The position numbers were made by a program, and so were the translations under genes. Positions 51,058 to 62,500 of a DNA stretch of 64,000 nt are shown in pieces; the stretch's first letter is position 1; the number at the start of each line of letters is the position of its first letter. Below the pieces are notes generated by a model. It was not told the DNA's origin, did no database searches, and saw only the letters and a program-made list of their open reading frames with translations. The stretch comes from Phaeodactylum tricornutum CCAP 1055/1. Lineage: Eukaryota; Bacillariophyta; Bacillariophyceae; Surirellales; Neidiaceae. Location: positions 248,001 through 312,000 of the forward strand of contig NC_011684.1 in assembly GCF_000150955.2 (NCBI RefSeq). Direction: 5' to 3'.

Positions 51058-51630
51058 ATAGAAACCTTAATGTCACAACTTATAAATAACTGATTTTAAT
51101 ACGCAATATTGTTGTCGGAAACGACACCATTTTAACAGAAACACAATTTATGTTAACGTTGACTGTAAACAGATTTGCGCTCCATTATCCACAGCGCCCA
51201 GCTATAATAGCGGAACTACCTAAGGTAAGAAGGATGAAGGCCACGTCCGATCACTGCATTCGTACTCACAGTTTCATAATACAATCCAGAATGACCACGA
51301 AACACAGAATACGCAAATCGCTCACTCCATGATTTTTGTTTGCCGCAAATTAATGCAAGAAGTCTGTTTCCTACCAAGTACGTTTAGTCCCGATATAACG
51401 TTGATATCTCAAGGCGACAAACGCTTCTACCGTTCCTTACTGCATCGCATCTCGCGCAGCCACTTACAAGTCGCCTTTAAGTTCCAGGCGAGAGCGAGAA
51501 TCTAGTTGTGCCGGAAAAGAGTATTCCAACTATGCTAATTTGATGTTTTGCCAAAAAAACTTGACAACAGCTCAGCCTCAATAGTTGCGACATTGATCTC
51601 CAGTGTCTGAGTGATTGTGCAGCACATGAA
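51058..51630. other. Intergenic region
   Basis: 570 bp upstream of the small frame and downstream of the CAF-1 gene. Contains TTGACTGTAA at 51159-51168. Nothing else recognised. Confidence 0.4.
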
Positions 51631-54600
51631 CTAGCCGATTGGCTGCGTAGCAGACGTCGACTCGACAGCTGGCTTTTTTGATAAGAACGATGTCAAAATC
51701 TTGGATGAAGCAGGCGGTTCTTTTCGCTTTTTAGATGGGCTTTTCGAGACCTTTTCGAACAAAGGTTCGCGAGGCTTCACGGCTCTTGGCTCGTTGTCAA
51801 CGGCTACCGACAAAGTAGCTTTCTTTGTAGAAGATACGGCAGTTAATTGTACCCCAGTCTTTCGCTTCTTACCTGACGTTGATGTCGCCTTGATCGATGG
51901 GGTGTCCTGTAAAGCCTTCCTCTCTTTTTCAGTGGGCATAGTTAACGCAGTCGCTAGTGCTTCTGTACCAGGCAGGATTGGCGGGTTCGACGACAAGTCT
52001 GCCAAGCCCAACTCCGACTTGGCCGGCTCCTTCACTTGCCAGTAAGCCCCACTGACAGGATGTTTCCGTTTCTCCGCAACAGACTCGAGAATGCGCATGG
52101 CTTCCGCGCGGCTCGATGCAATCGACTCGTGAGCTATCAAGAGCTCGTCGACTACACGTTCTTTTGAATTGAGTGTACTATTGTGTACAAATTTCGCAAT
52201 AGTGCGTAGTACATCTTGTGAATCATTTTCAACAGACTTGAGATCCTCTAGTCCAAGCTTATCGAGTACTTCACCTTTTACCTCCCAATAGATGCCCTTT
52301 ACAGGGTGCTTCTTTTTGTCGGCCATGGACTCGAGCACTCGCAATGCATGAGCACGGCTGCTAGTGACGCTTTCATGCGCCTTTCGAAGCTCGTCGACGA
52401 CCTTGTCTTTCGATGCAAGGGTGCAATTGTGGACAAACTTGGCAACGGTCTTGAAATCGTCCTCGGACATTTCCTGACTTCCCGGTGCCTTGTTACTAGC
52501 TTCGGCAGGAGAAGCATCGGAGAAGCTTTCGTCGATCAACTCGGGGGGAAACGCGTCCAAAAATAAATCGCAATCATATAGAACCAATGCCTTATGAGAT
52601 GCTAAAATACGAGAGGCCTGCCGAACATCCAAGCCCTGAACGCATTTAGCAGCGCAGGAGACATGGGCGTCAACGATAGGTTTGCCATCTCTCGGCGCGA
52701 TGACATGTACGATTTGTTCCTTCTGTTTCGGACTATCGGCAGCAGCCAAGGCTTTTATACGAAGCCTTCTCGTTTCATCGTCTAATTCGTCATCGATTTC
52801 ATCGTCGGCAGCCAACCAGCCGTCTTCGTCGTCTCCTGCGGCTTCTTCTTCCTCTTTGTCTTCTTCATCATCGTCTCCCTCGCCGTTCTCCAAATCTTCT
52901 CCGATTTCGTCGTCACCTTCTTCCCATTCCGCCTCACTATCGTAGTCGTATTCCAATAGAGTGGTCTCTTTCCGAAACGGTGTCTTTCCCGTCACAATGG
53001 AACCTCTTTTACTCCACGTGCCGAAATAGGGTGGCCGAACGTCTTCGTGAAACCGGAGGAATTTATATTTGTTTGGAACGGTTATCGTTTGCTGCTCTGC
53101 AAAGGGCTGGGCCCCGAAGGCTCCATTTTCCGGCACTACAGTCACAAAAACCTCCATATTTACCATTTTTGTCCGGCGGTGTCGACTTGCTTTCCAATAG
53201 CGTCCATGTCTGCTACACGCTTGAGACTTGGAAGGAACGACCCCTCGTTCCAAAGCAGCACGAAAGGCGACGACATCGAAATGACTTTTCGTTGGCTTGA
53301 GAGGAGAAGTGGGAGCAGAGCCCAGTGTCGGCTCCATCTCGCAGTCTACCGCTTCCATCGCTTCGACAAAGGATGTCAAATGCTCATGCGTTGCCTCTTC
53401 CGAAGCTTTCTTCGTTGCAGATAAGAAACTCATCAAGCAGGATTTTTGCTTGCGCAATTTGGCTTGTTTCGCTTCCGTAGCCTCACGTGCGGCATCTTCC
53501 TTTTCCTGAAGCTTGCGATCGGCTTCGTCCTTTTTACGCTGCTTTTCCGCCTCGGCTTCGTCTTTTTTCCGTTGTTTTTCCGCGGCAGCTTGTTCTTTGA
53601 TTCGCTGTTTAGCGGCGGCCGCTTCGGCTTGTTGCGTAGCCTTGGCGACGGACGCCTCCCGTAGCTTTTTCCGCTGGGCCTGTTCCGCGAGTTTGGCCGC
53701 TTCTTCGTCCCGGGCGTACTTGAGCAAGCGTGTTTGCTCGAGCACGAGACGAGTGGTGAGCCTTTCAAATTTTTTGGTCGAGGCTGGTTGGGGTGGCGCT
53801 GGCTCCCGCAACCACCAGGCGTCCATTTCGGTCAAGACTTGGAGGACTTTGGCACAGCTTTGAAACTCGGCCGCGAGCTTGCGACGCGCGGAACGCGCTT
53901 TGAGGACGAGCTTGCGCGAGACGGGTTCCAGCAACTCCGGAACGGTCAATTCCCATCGCCATACGTGATCCGGCCGATCGTCTTCCAGTGCACGGACGGG
54001 TGGCGGCGACGGTGCCGCTACCGAATCCCCGTCGCCGGTGACCGAGGCCGCGGACGGGTGTTTTACGTATTGTTTACGGTTGGCCACGAGCGGGATCTTG
54101 GCCGTGACGAGAGTGTGGGTAAATACCTTGGTGTTGTAGATTCCATTGAGCTCGTTCGCAACGTATGCCGCCAGCGCTGCCAGCGGCAAAGCACTGCCTT
54201 CCACGAGTGCCGCTAGGCATTCTACGGCTGGTTCCGGAAAGTCACTCGATTCCGTGGCTAAAATCTCATCTTTCGACAACGGGGATATTTTGGGCAAGGC
54301 CACGGTAAAGTCTTCTTCCGCAATAGTTCGGCAGCGTTGCAACACAGATTGGGCGCGGGCCTGAGCCTGAAGGCGGAGTGAGTCGTATTGCGCCGACGGA
54401 CGCGTCTGTGTTTCGTTGGTGGAATGGACCGTACGGTGGTCGGAAGAGGCCTCTGTGTCTACTTTGGCACGAGGAGGACTCGAGGTATCGAGACGGGCGG
54501 AACCGTGGCCTGGTTGCACCATCGCGGCATCGTGTACTGACCGTAAGCTCTGGGTGGTACCCGTGGGCACGATCGTCTTGGTACAACTCTTGTTTGTTCC

Positions 54601-55404
54601 CACGGTATCAATTGTAAGATCCACGACGGCTGGTTCGTGCGTGTCGGTCGTCAGCGTCTTCCCCCTGGAGCCCCGATCCGTCGTTGATTTTGTGGAGGCC
54701 TCCTCGGGTGGAATCGTCGGCGCGTCTTTTGTTGCGGAAGCGACCGTTGGTGGTGGTGGCGTCGTCGGATCCCGCCGATCGTTCGGTGTGTTGTGATCGA
54801 AGCAAGGGAGGAGATTCACACGGCCGAGGCAAATGTCCATGAGGGCCGCCTGCTGGGGTCCGAGTCCGGCACGGGTCCCGACGGAGGATGGCACGACGGG
54901 ACGAGCGGCGGGAGTGGTAGCCTGGGACTGGGACCGCGCACTGCGGGTATTGGCCTTGTTTGTCGTCGTCGTCGTCGTCACGGGGACGGCGGTGCGGGGC
55001 AGGGACGTCGGAGTCGTGGAATCCGTGCGGAGCGTCGTACGGCTCCCACACGCCTTCCGCGGGTTCGTCGGGCGGACGGACGATGGTGATCGTTTCCCAA
55101 CCGCAAAGAATCCGGCGAGTGTCTTTTGCTGTTGTCGAGGCAACGCACTACGGGATGGCTTGGTATCTGTTGGAGTTATTTTGCGGGTTTCCGGAACGCT
55201 CCCGCACGGCGTCGCGTCGTCCGCCGCAGCGTTCGACGAGGGCGACGCATTCGCAGCGGAAGTGACGGTGACCACGGAAGCCTTCGATGTTGCAACTGAC
55301 TTTTGTAGACGTTTGCCTAGTCCGGTGGTGTCGTCCTGGTGTGTTTGGTCATTGTCATCCTCGACGATGTCCAAAGGAACTTCGATGGAGGCAAGGGAAG
55401 GCAT
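51631..55404 (-). CDS. CHAF1A: Chromatin assembly factor 1 large subunit (CAF-1 p150-like)
   Basis: 1257 residues from the ATG at 55404. CAF-1 deposits new H3-H4 behind replication forks, recruited by PCNA. Near residue 95 is a PCNA-binding box 'QKTLAGFF'. Residues ~560-660 are the KER domain, a highly charged helix with repeated 'KQRKKDEAEAEKQRKK'-like units, followed by 'QKSCLMSFLSATKK'. The acidic ED domain (~805-890) starts 'RPPYFGTWSKRGSIVTGK' and 'LLEYDYDSEAEWEEG', the family hallmark. The C-terminus has two consecutive copies (~985-1125) of a winged-helix-like unit, 'VAKFVHNCTLASKDKVVDEL' and 'IAKFVHNSTLNSKERVVDEL', where one is usual. A second PCNA-like box 'SKILTSFLSKK' is near the end. 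Confidence 0.93.
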   Translation of the reverse strand: MPSLASIEVPLDIVEDDNDQTHQDDTTGLGKRLQKSVATSKASVVTVTSAANASPSSNAAADDATPCGSVPETRKITPTDTKPSRSALPRQQQKTLAGFFAVGKRSPSSVRPTNPRKACGSRTTLRTDSTTPTSLPRTAVPVTTTTTTNKANTRSARSQSQATTPAARPVVPSSVGTRAGLGPQQAALMDICLGRVNLLPCFDHNTPNDRRDPTTPPPPTVASATKDAPTIPPEEASTKSTTDRGSRGKTLTTDTHEPAVVDLTIDTVGTNKSCTKTIVPTGTTQSLRSVHDAAMVQPGHGSARLDTSSPPRAKVDTEASSDHRTVHSTNETQTRPSAQYDSLRLQAQARAQSVLQRCRTIAEEDFTVALPKISPLSKDEILATESSDFPEPAVECLAALVEGSALPLAALAAYVANELNGIYNTKVFTHTLVTAKIPLVANRKQYVKHPSAASVTGDGDSVAAPSPPPVRALEDDRPDHVWRWELTVPELLEPVSRKLVLKARSARRKLAAEFQSCAKVLQVLTEMDAWWLREPAPPQPASTKKFERLTTRLVLEQTRLLKYARDEEAAKLAEQAQRKKLREASVAKATQQAEAAAAKQRIKEQAAAEKQRKKDEAEAEKQRKKDEADRKLQEKEDAAREATEAKQAKLRKQKSCLMSFLSATKKASEEATHEHLTSFVEAMEAVDCEMEPTLGSAPTSPLKPTKSHFDVVAFRAALERGVVPSKSQACSRHGRYWKASRHRRTKMVNMEVFVTVVPENGAFGAQPFAEQQTITVPNKYKFLRFHEDVRPPYFGTWSKRGSIVTGKTPFRKETTLLEYDYDSEAEWEEGDDEIGEDLENGEGDDDEEDKEEEEAAGDDEDGWLAADDEIDDELDDETRRLRIKALAAADSPKQKEQIVHVIAPRDGKPIVDAHVSCAAKCVQGLDVRQASRILASHKALVLYDCDLFLDAFPPELIDESFSDASPAEASNKAPGSQEMSEDDFKTVAKFVHNCTLASKDKVVDELRKAHESVTSSRAHALRVLESMADKKKHPVKGIYWEVKGEVLDKLGLEDLKSVENDSQDVLRTIAKFVHNSTLNSKERVVDELLIAHESIASSRAEAMRILESVAEKRKHPVSGAYWQVKEPAKSELGLADLSSNPPILPGTEALATALTMPTEKERKALQDTPSIKATSTSGKKRKTGVQLTAVSSTKKATLSVAVDNEPRAVKPREPLFEKVSKSPSKKRKEPPASSKILTSFLSKKPAVESTSATQPIG

Positions 55405-56745
55405 GTTGTTCACCAACGATCGCGCGCGACTCTGGGGAAGGGTGAACGAAACTGGAGCCGATACGGCGTCGCACTGTCTCGTTGTTTTTTCGTGAGTGCT
55501 TGTCTACACAGCGTTTCGGAACCGATGCGTGTGGGGATACTTGGTAGAAGAGTGCAATAGTGGTTGTCGAAACCACCGGGTGCAGTCGTCGTAGCAGTGG
55601 GTAGGTAACGAACCTGTCCGAGGAAGGAATAGGTACACACCAAAGACGCGAAGAGTCGGATCCGCATAGGCGACCCACACCGTGGGTGCCGTGTACGAGA
55701 GTGTTGCAGGAGAGGGAACGCATCGGATCCGTCCGTCCGCATTGCGAGCGTACGGAACAGGGATGGGTCGGCGCGCATTCGAACCGTCCGCGCCGCGACC
55801 TCCTCCCGTTCTTGATTTCGACTTCCGGGTTTTCCGCCTAGTCGTGGAGGGACTAGTTCTTCGGACTGGCCATAAGTTCCGGAAGACGTCCCCGTCTCCC
55901 AGTGGCACATTTCCGAACACAACGACATACGGAGTATTTTGAGTCATGCTCCATAAACGTGTTCCGAAACACATATTACCCGACTATTGACTCTGTCAAT
56001 ATGAGGAGTCGATGGAAAATTCACAAACATCAATTCGTCACGGGACGGGAAACCGATGTTTAACATAGCGTGTCAAGGTTCGATAAACGAAAAGAAGCTA
56101 GTCTATTCCTTTATCTATATGAGTTGTGAGCCAGTGACCAGCTTCGTTCCAAATCTTGTTCTCCTAACCATCCACAAAAAGACATCAGAAACGCCGAGTG
56201 ATGTCAGTGCAATCTTTCCACATTTAGGAAGTAGAGAGCCATATGTAGTTTCAGCGGAAGAAGTCACTGGTAATCTTTATAGTCTCTGATTCGTGAATGT
56301 CAGTCATAAAGTTCACGATGTGACACGTCGTTACATCTTCAACATGGGTTGTCTATAAGAACTTTTTCTCACTTGGGTCGTGCCCGACATGACCATTGTC
56401 CATTCTGCGTCGAACTATAGTACCATTCCAATACGATCCGTGCTCCGCCTCCTATCGGGAGCAGGACACCGCCTTCCGTACGATTCTCACGATTGGGGAC
56501 GCGACCACCAAAAGGACCTCGTGAGAAACGTGAAAAGTGCTTGGATTTAGAAGTTTCCCTTGCCTTCGCAACGCCGCGAACACGGGTGGCCGGGTAGGTA
56601 ATCTTACCGATCGACCGGTATTTTTCTGTTTTTTTTTAAACGCTCACAAACATTTTCTTGCAATCTTTTGTTGGTTCGATACCATCACAACAGAAGAAGC
56701 AACAACAAAAACAGCGGAAAGCCCCACGAGAGTCTGCGTTTCGAC
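55405..56745. other. Divergent intergenic region
   Basis: 1.3 kb between CAF-1 (minus) and an unknown plus-strand gene. Several overlapping open frames near 55500-55950 lack protein-like composition. No repeats or RNA genes recognised. Confidence 0.4.
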
Positions 56746-57885
56746 ATGTCGTATACGCAAGCCCCTCCTCCGCACGGCGATGACCTCCTTCGCTCAACAA
56801 GTACCCTCGCGCTCAACAACGTCGGAGTCGCACTCCTAGAGCGATCCTGCTTCCGTCAAGCTATGGGCACTTTCCGGGACGCCCTGGCGAACCTCCAAGA
56901 CATTAACAGAAGTTTTGCTAAGTTGCGCCTCCAACACGCGACGCACCGCTTGGCCTCTCCCCAAATCGATCTGCCCCGCGAAAGTGCCAACCCACATTCC
57001 GACAAACTTCATGCATTCCGTATCGAAACGCTTTCGGACACGGATTCCGTACCAAGCCTGTTGGCCCGCATGACGCAAACATTGGTACCGACGACTGCGC
57101 CGCTAGAGCCTTCGCCTTCGTCGTGCGATATCCAGAAAGCATATTCGACCAACTTAGTTCCCCGCACCTTGATCCTATGCCCAATCCGCATGGAACAGAT
57201 AAATGTAGGAGAAGGTACTAAGCTTGCCGTCCTGCTCTACAACTTTGCGGTGGCGCATCTGTGCTTGGCAGAGACGATCACGACGACCATAGTCAGTGAT
57301 GACGACGATGAGGAGGAAGGCGACGAAGATACCAACTACCACGAACAGCAAGATATGGACTGTCTCACTTCAGAACAAGATTTTCTGTACGATAACGCCT
57401 TGCAGATCTTAAATCACATCAAGGACATGCTATATTCGTGGATTGCCAACGAAAGGCGCGCCGATTTTAACATGCCACACGCGTCGGGGGCAACATCCGT
57501 GCAACATGTCACGTCGGGAGCCGGCGAAAGCCGATGGTACGGAAATTGTCTCCCGTACCTCTACGCGGCTCCACCGGAAGTTGCCTACTTGCTCGCCGTT
57601 GGCTGCGACCCTGGTCGCTTGTTGCGGCAGTTGTTGCAAATATTGGTATGGGACTACACTGGTCACGTGTTCGCGGCCAACGAATTGCACGGTGACGCCG
57701 ATGCCGCGTTTGAACAGACCTGGTATTTGAGGGAAACGGCGGCTCAGTTGCAAATGTCTTTTTATCAAAACAGCAGCCTCGCGATGACGATGACTCGAAG
57801 GGGATGGCGTTTCCCTAATCGCGAAATCAACACTTTTCAGGATCCAATCAGCGTCATCGCAACCGGGACCGCTGATGCAGCATAG
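56746..57885 (+). CDS. Unknown protein with a TPR-like N-terminal repeat
   Basis: 379 residues from the ATG at 56746. 'ALNNVGVALLERSCFRQAM' with 'GTFRDALANLQ' looks like one TPR-type helical hairpin. A second helical block contains 'KLAVLLYNFAVAHLCLAE', consistent with further TPR units after a long Ser/Pro insert. An acidic run (~185-200, DDDDEEEGDED) follows. The C-terminal third is helical with 'YLLAVGCDPGRLLRQLLQI' cut by polar loops. I recall diatom-specific families with this layout but no function. No targeting signal. Confidence 0.7.
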   Translation: MSYTQAPPPHGDDLLRSTSTLALNNVGVALLERSCFRQAMGTFRDALANLQDINRSFAKLRLQHATHRLASPQIDLPRESANPHSDKLHAFRIETLSDTDSVPSLLARMTQTLVPTTAPLEPSPSSCDIQKAYSTNLVPRTLILCPIRMEQINVGEGTKLAVLLYNFAVAHLCLAETITTTIVSDDDDEEEGDEDTNYHEQQDMDCLTSEQDFLYDNALQILNHIKDMLYSWIANERRADFNMPHASGATSVQHVTSGAGESRWYGNCLPYLYAAPPEVAYLLAVGCDPGRLLRQLLQILVWDYTGHVFAANELHGDADAAFEQTWYLRETAAQLQMSFYQNSSLAMTMTRRGWRFPNREINTFQDPISVIATGTADAA

Positions 57886-59560
57886 GACTTGTGTGGGTTG
57901 TCACGAGATCAGCCTTACATTAATGCTGGTCGAAATTCTGACCGTGACGTTTGCCAAAGTCTTGTGGAATGATGAAGACTTAAAATACGTTGATGCAGGA
58001 CCAGAATCATTAATAATAAATCGGATTCTGTCCTGGTAAATATTTTTATATCTGAAAACTGATGACGTCGTATCATAGAAAATCCGATGATTCAAAAGTA
58101 GCTACGAATTTGGACAACACGAACATTAACAAGTGTTTTTGTTGAACCCAGCGCATGGGATCTTGTGATGTACATGTCTGAGAGCGTTATACATAGGGCC
58201 GGTTCCAATGAAAACGGGGGGAATGTCAGCGGAGGACAGGCGTTGACCAATCAAGACGATCCCACTACAATGTTGGTCAGTGATAATACAAATGATATTT
58301 GACTGTGAAAAGGATCAATCCTCCATTATCCTACGCGTGAGGGCTTCTTTCCGGATCCGCACTGTCTTTGCAAATCCGCTTACGATCATCAGTTACTATG
58401 AAGGTGCGGGTTTGGTACATTCTTTGCGCCTCTAGAAACTAGGAGCGATTTGATATCGGTCAACACGCGGTCCGCCTGGACTCTACAACATATTCATGTC
58501 TTGATACAATTCCAAACAAATGTTGCATGTTTTGTGATTCTGTTACGGTTGTGAGGAGTCTTGGCAGGGTTGCCTTGGAAGAATCCAGTTGGACACTGTT
58601 TGCCTTGACGAGTCTTCTCGACCTGGTCAACGGCGCCTTGACGACTGCAATGCCACCTAGGAACCTGTAATCATTTTGAAAACGGTATATTCTTCGTTTA
58701 TGAGCAAGGAAATCTATCTCCAGGAATCGAGGGAGCTTAGGCCAGGACACTTAAGTCTATACAGAGGCATCAAGAAACGCACTTTACATGTAGGGATCAA
58801 TTTCAAATGAGATTATTTCAGGCTGCTTTCTTTTGACAGAGAATCCATTCAAAGTATGCAACATGAATTTTACTACTACATAGTATGTAATGCGATCCTC
58901 TGATTGACTGTGAAAAGTCTATGGCTGCTGTTTACGTTTCAGAGGCAAGAAAGCAAGTAGATTGTATGCGTCTTTCATTCTACTTTGCAGTGTGCAACGT
59001 CATTGAGACGTTTGATGTGCCACCACGGATATAGAGCTGGCTTGTCTACTCGTCGTGATGACTGTAAGACATAGCAGTCTTCCCAGCTTGGGGCTCTCAA
59101 TACAGTTGAAGAGGGTCGGCTATACCATTTTTCGGCCAAAGGACAACTGAACCCATCTACTTTCATTATTAATTATTTGACAAACTGACAGTAAGCAATA
59201 CGTAGTCCAGCTAGAAAGCGGTCCCTGGTATCGTAGAAAAAAAAATCTCTATTTAAAGTAGGTGCACGCACGTGTCTGTCTATTCAACCTACCACAACTT
59301 CATGACGACGCTTTGGGTGAGGACAAATTAGCTCGTTTTCCTTCTATCAGCACACTCGACCCGCTTTTCATGATTTGGGGAAATCGAACTATCCCCGACA
59401 ACCTTCAAGCTTACTTCGGAATCTCCTTTCGGCACTCCAGACTCTGATTTTGTCAGAACCTGTCTTGCAATGTTTTGTATGCCGATTTGCCGTTCATTCC
59501 ATCAACAGCATATATTCAGGCTTGAACCACTCCACTTTTACGGTCTGAAGTAAAGCGAGC
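57886..59560. other. Intergenic region upstream of the Dicer-like gene
   Basis: 1.7 kb, the longest stretch without a called gene. Two TTGACTGTGA copies (58299-58308 and 58904-58913), both on the plus strand. Minus-strand frames at 58460-58750 and 58975-59166 are short and not convincing. No helicase-like sequence precedes the Dicer-like gene; an in-frame TGA sits 15 bp before its ATG. Confidence 0.45.
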
Positions 59561-62500
59561 ATGCTTGGAAGAACGCGACAATACTCCGCTTTTGCGTCAA
59601 GCACAGACTGTCATATAGATGGAGCAAGTTCTTTTTTTTGGTTGGGACAATTCGAGACCCTTTGCGCTTTTGATAGCTGGACGTCGTCGCAAAATGCCCC
59701 CCGGCGAAAAGACTGGCATGAATTCGAGGAACTCGAAAAGTTACCCTCCCGTAAAACAACAACCCAGGATATAGCATCGACGAATCCAGTTCAAGCCATG
59801 CTACAGCTGTACCAGGAGCTTGGTATTTCCAGCCTAAACAGCTGTATGTCGTTTATGTCGCAGCTTCACAAGGGGCAAATACGCTGGACGTGTAAGTTTC
59901 AGTGCCCAATTTCGGGTCGAGTTCACTCGGCCTGCGACGTTTTAAACGATGACAATGTAGGTTGGTCGACCAAAAAGGCAGCACAGAAGGCTTGCGCTGT
60001 AAATGTTCTTAACACCAGCTTTCATGGCGATAAATTGCAATACGGTCAATTTGATGGTCGCAGAGCAAAGACGTTAAAAACGTCGAGGGGAGTTTTAGAC
60101 GTTTCTATTCCTTGTGGACCATCAGCACATTTCAGCTTCCCGAAAGACCACTGGAAAACAGCTCGGCTCGTTCCACAACGGCGGTGTTCACTGTTTGAAC
60201 TCATCATTATGACAAATGACGCCCAGCCACTCTCCCTGCTGACTCAACGAGTTGGTCTTTTGTACCCAGAGTGTCTGTCTTTTATTTCCGTAAATGAAGT
60301 CTTTGAGACTCATTTCGGGACACCACGAGAAAAGCAATTATACAAAGCTCGACTCATTCGGGCAACGCCTTGTACTCTAGTGGACGCAAAAGAAGTCGCG
60401 TGGCTACAAATCTTCAATCGGATTGTTACAGATTGGAAAAATTATGGTTTAGGACGGGACGCCGTGCGGTGGCTCCTTCCTGAGCGGTACTTGCGATGCC
60501 AAGATTTCGCCGGACATGCAACAAGTATGCTAGTACCCTTGAGTCCTGTTGGTGATCCAGCGATTGACTGGATTATGGTCAAAGATGAACTGGAGAACAA
60601 TGTTCAATGTTGCCTTCTAAAAGGATCAGATCATCCAATTGAAGTGGTGTCGACCGACATCTTGCGCAATCGCATTTTGATGCAAGGTCGGACGAGATAC
60701 TTATATCGCGTGTCTACAAACAAAAGAGTTTCTTTACAATCAGATTTTAACAGCAAAAGGAATAATCCTGGTTCTTGCAATCTTCAGAATGAACTACAGG
60801 GATGCAGAGCTGACCTGGGGAAGAAAATGTTTGAGGACAACTATTGGGAGGAATGCGGTACGCTCCTCATATCGTTTCAATTACCTTGCCACTTATTGCG
60901 AATGCCAGCCTCACAACAAGCCAATATTTTGTGCCGTGTTTATTTATGTTAGATACAAGTTTCCAGTCTCCTTACAAAGTACCGATCCCTACTGTTAGAG
61001 TGGATCGATTGGCCAGATGCAGTCCGTTTTGTGACAAAATCAATGACAGTGAGGTTTCGGTTATGTTAGAACCTGAATCTACCTTCCTTTTGCCAACCCC
61101 CCTGGGCTTTCTCCATGTGGCGTCGTTAATGGAAGATTTTATGGCGGATTTAGAGAGAAAGATGTACATCTTTCAATGTGCATCACATCTGGAACAAGCG
61201 TGTGAAGCACAAGCTTTAAAATCAAATACGACGCTCGATGGACACCCTCCTTCTGTACGACCGAACTGGAAGCACAGACAAAGCAATCTGGCTAGACTCC
61301 TACTCGAAGCTACGACCGTTCATCCCCAACCTTTTTATGAGAGGTTAGAGTTCCTTGGTGATGCCGTCTTAGGCTTTTGTCTGGCACTGAATGCGATGAC
61401 TCGAAATGCCTCTCTAGAATATGATTGGGAAGAGCTTGGCCTTGTTATCTCGAACGCGGGCAAAAACAAGGCTCTCGCAGCCATTTGCCATCGAGCTGAT
61501 CTAGAGGCCCTCGTTACGTACCCAAACTATCGTTGGAAGAGTGCTTATCGCCCTGGACAGTCTATAAAGGCGAATGTCTCACTCGAGAGCCAGAAGACAA
61601 GCGACACATCTCGTTTCGCGCCCCATGAGATCGTGGAAAGTGTAATCGCTTCAGTATATTTGTCGGATATGGCAGAACTCTCTGCAATAAAGGGAAGTCG
61701 TCTTGTAACGCTCATGAATTTGCTGCAACCACCAATGAATTACAAAGGCAACACTTGCTTTACAAGGCAAGATAATGAGTGGTTTACTCTTGCTGAACCC
61801 TGTATTAAGGCGCGCTACGATTTTTCAAACAATCTTGAGTGGAGCAGAATAATCGACAAAATCGGTCAATTGATAGATACGGATGCTCCACGAGCAACGC
61901 GGCTCCAGGTGGGGTACCAAAACTACCTTGACTGCCTTGCGCCGTCTTCATCTGCGAAGGATTTGGAGAGCGAAATACCAAAGATCCTTCTCCAATGTGC
62001 TCTTTTCGACGACTCTCTAGCGGATGAAGCGGAGAACGTCCATTCCGGCGCCGTTGAAATAGCCCTCGTACGTGACACGCTAGGCCAGCTCGGTGGATAC
62101 AGCCTACAACTCGCAATTTCGGAAGACGCCTTCCGCAGATTTCCCGAAGCGGAACCTCGAGATTTGCATCTTGTACGGGCTTGCGTAAGTAAATGAGGTG
62201 GTCTACTTTACAAGCGTGTCGTCGTATGTCTGAATACGCTCATTTGTGTTCTAGGCCATCGCAGACGATGTTGTCGTCTACATTATGTTGAAAGCTGGTT
62301 TAGACGGAGCCTTGTATGAGCAACCGCCCCCGTTCTCACATGTTTTTGAGTCCATGATGAGGGAATCAGATGAACGAGGAAGGCGACTCTGGCAGCAGAG
62401 TAAGGGATGGCTGTTAGAGTGTGGACTGCGTGGTTTTCGGTCACGCCATCGAGCATTTGCCTGGGAGGGTTTTGCTCACAAAGACAAAATAGAACCGCAG

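Noticed and set aside
60858-60952. Reading the Dicer-like region as two separate genes
   Set aside because: A canonical GT-AG intron joins the frames exactly, and the second RNase III domain needs the third exon as well.
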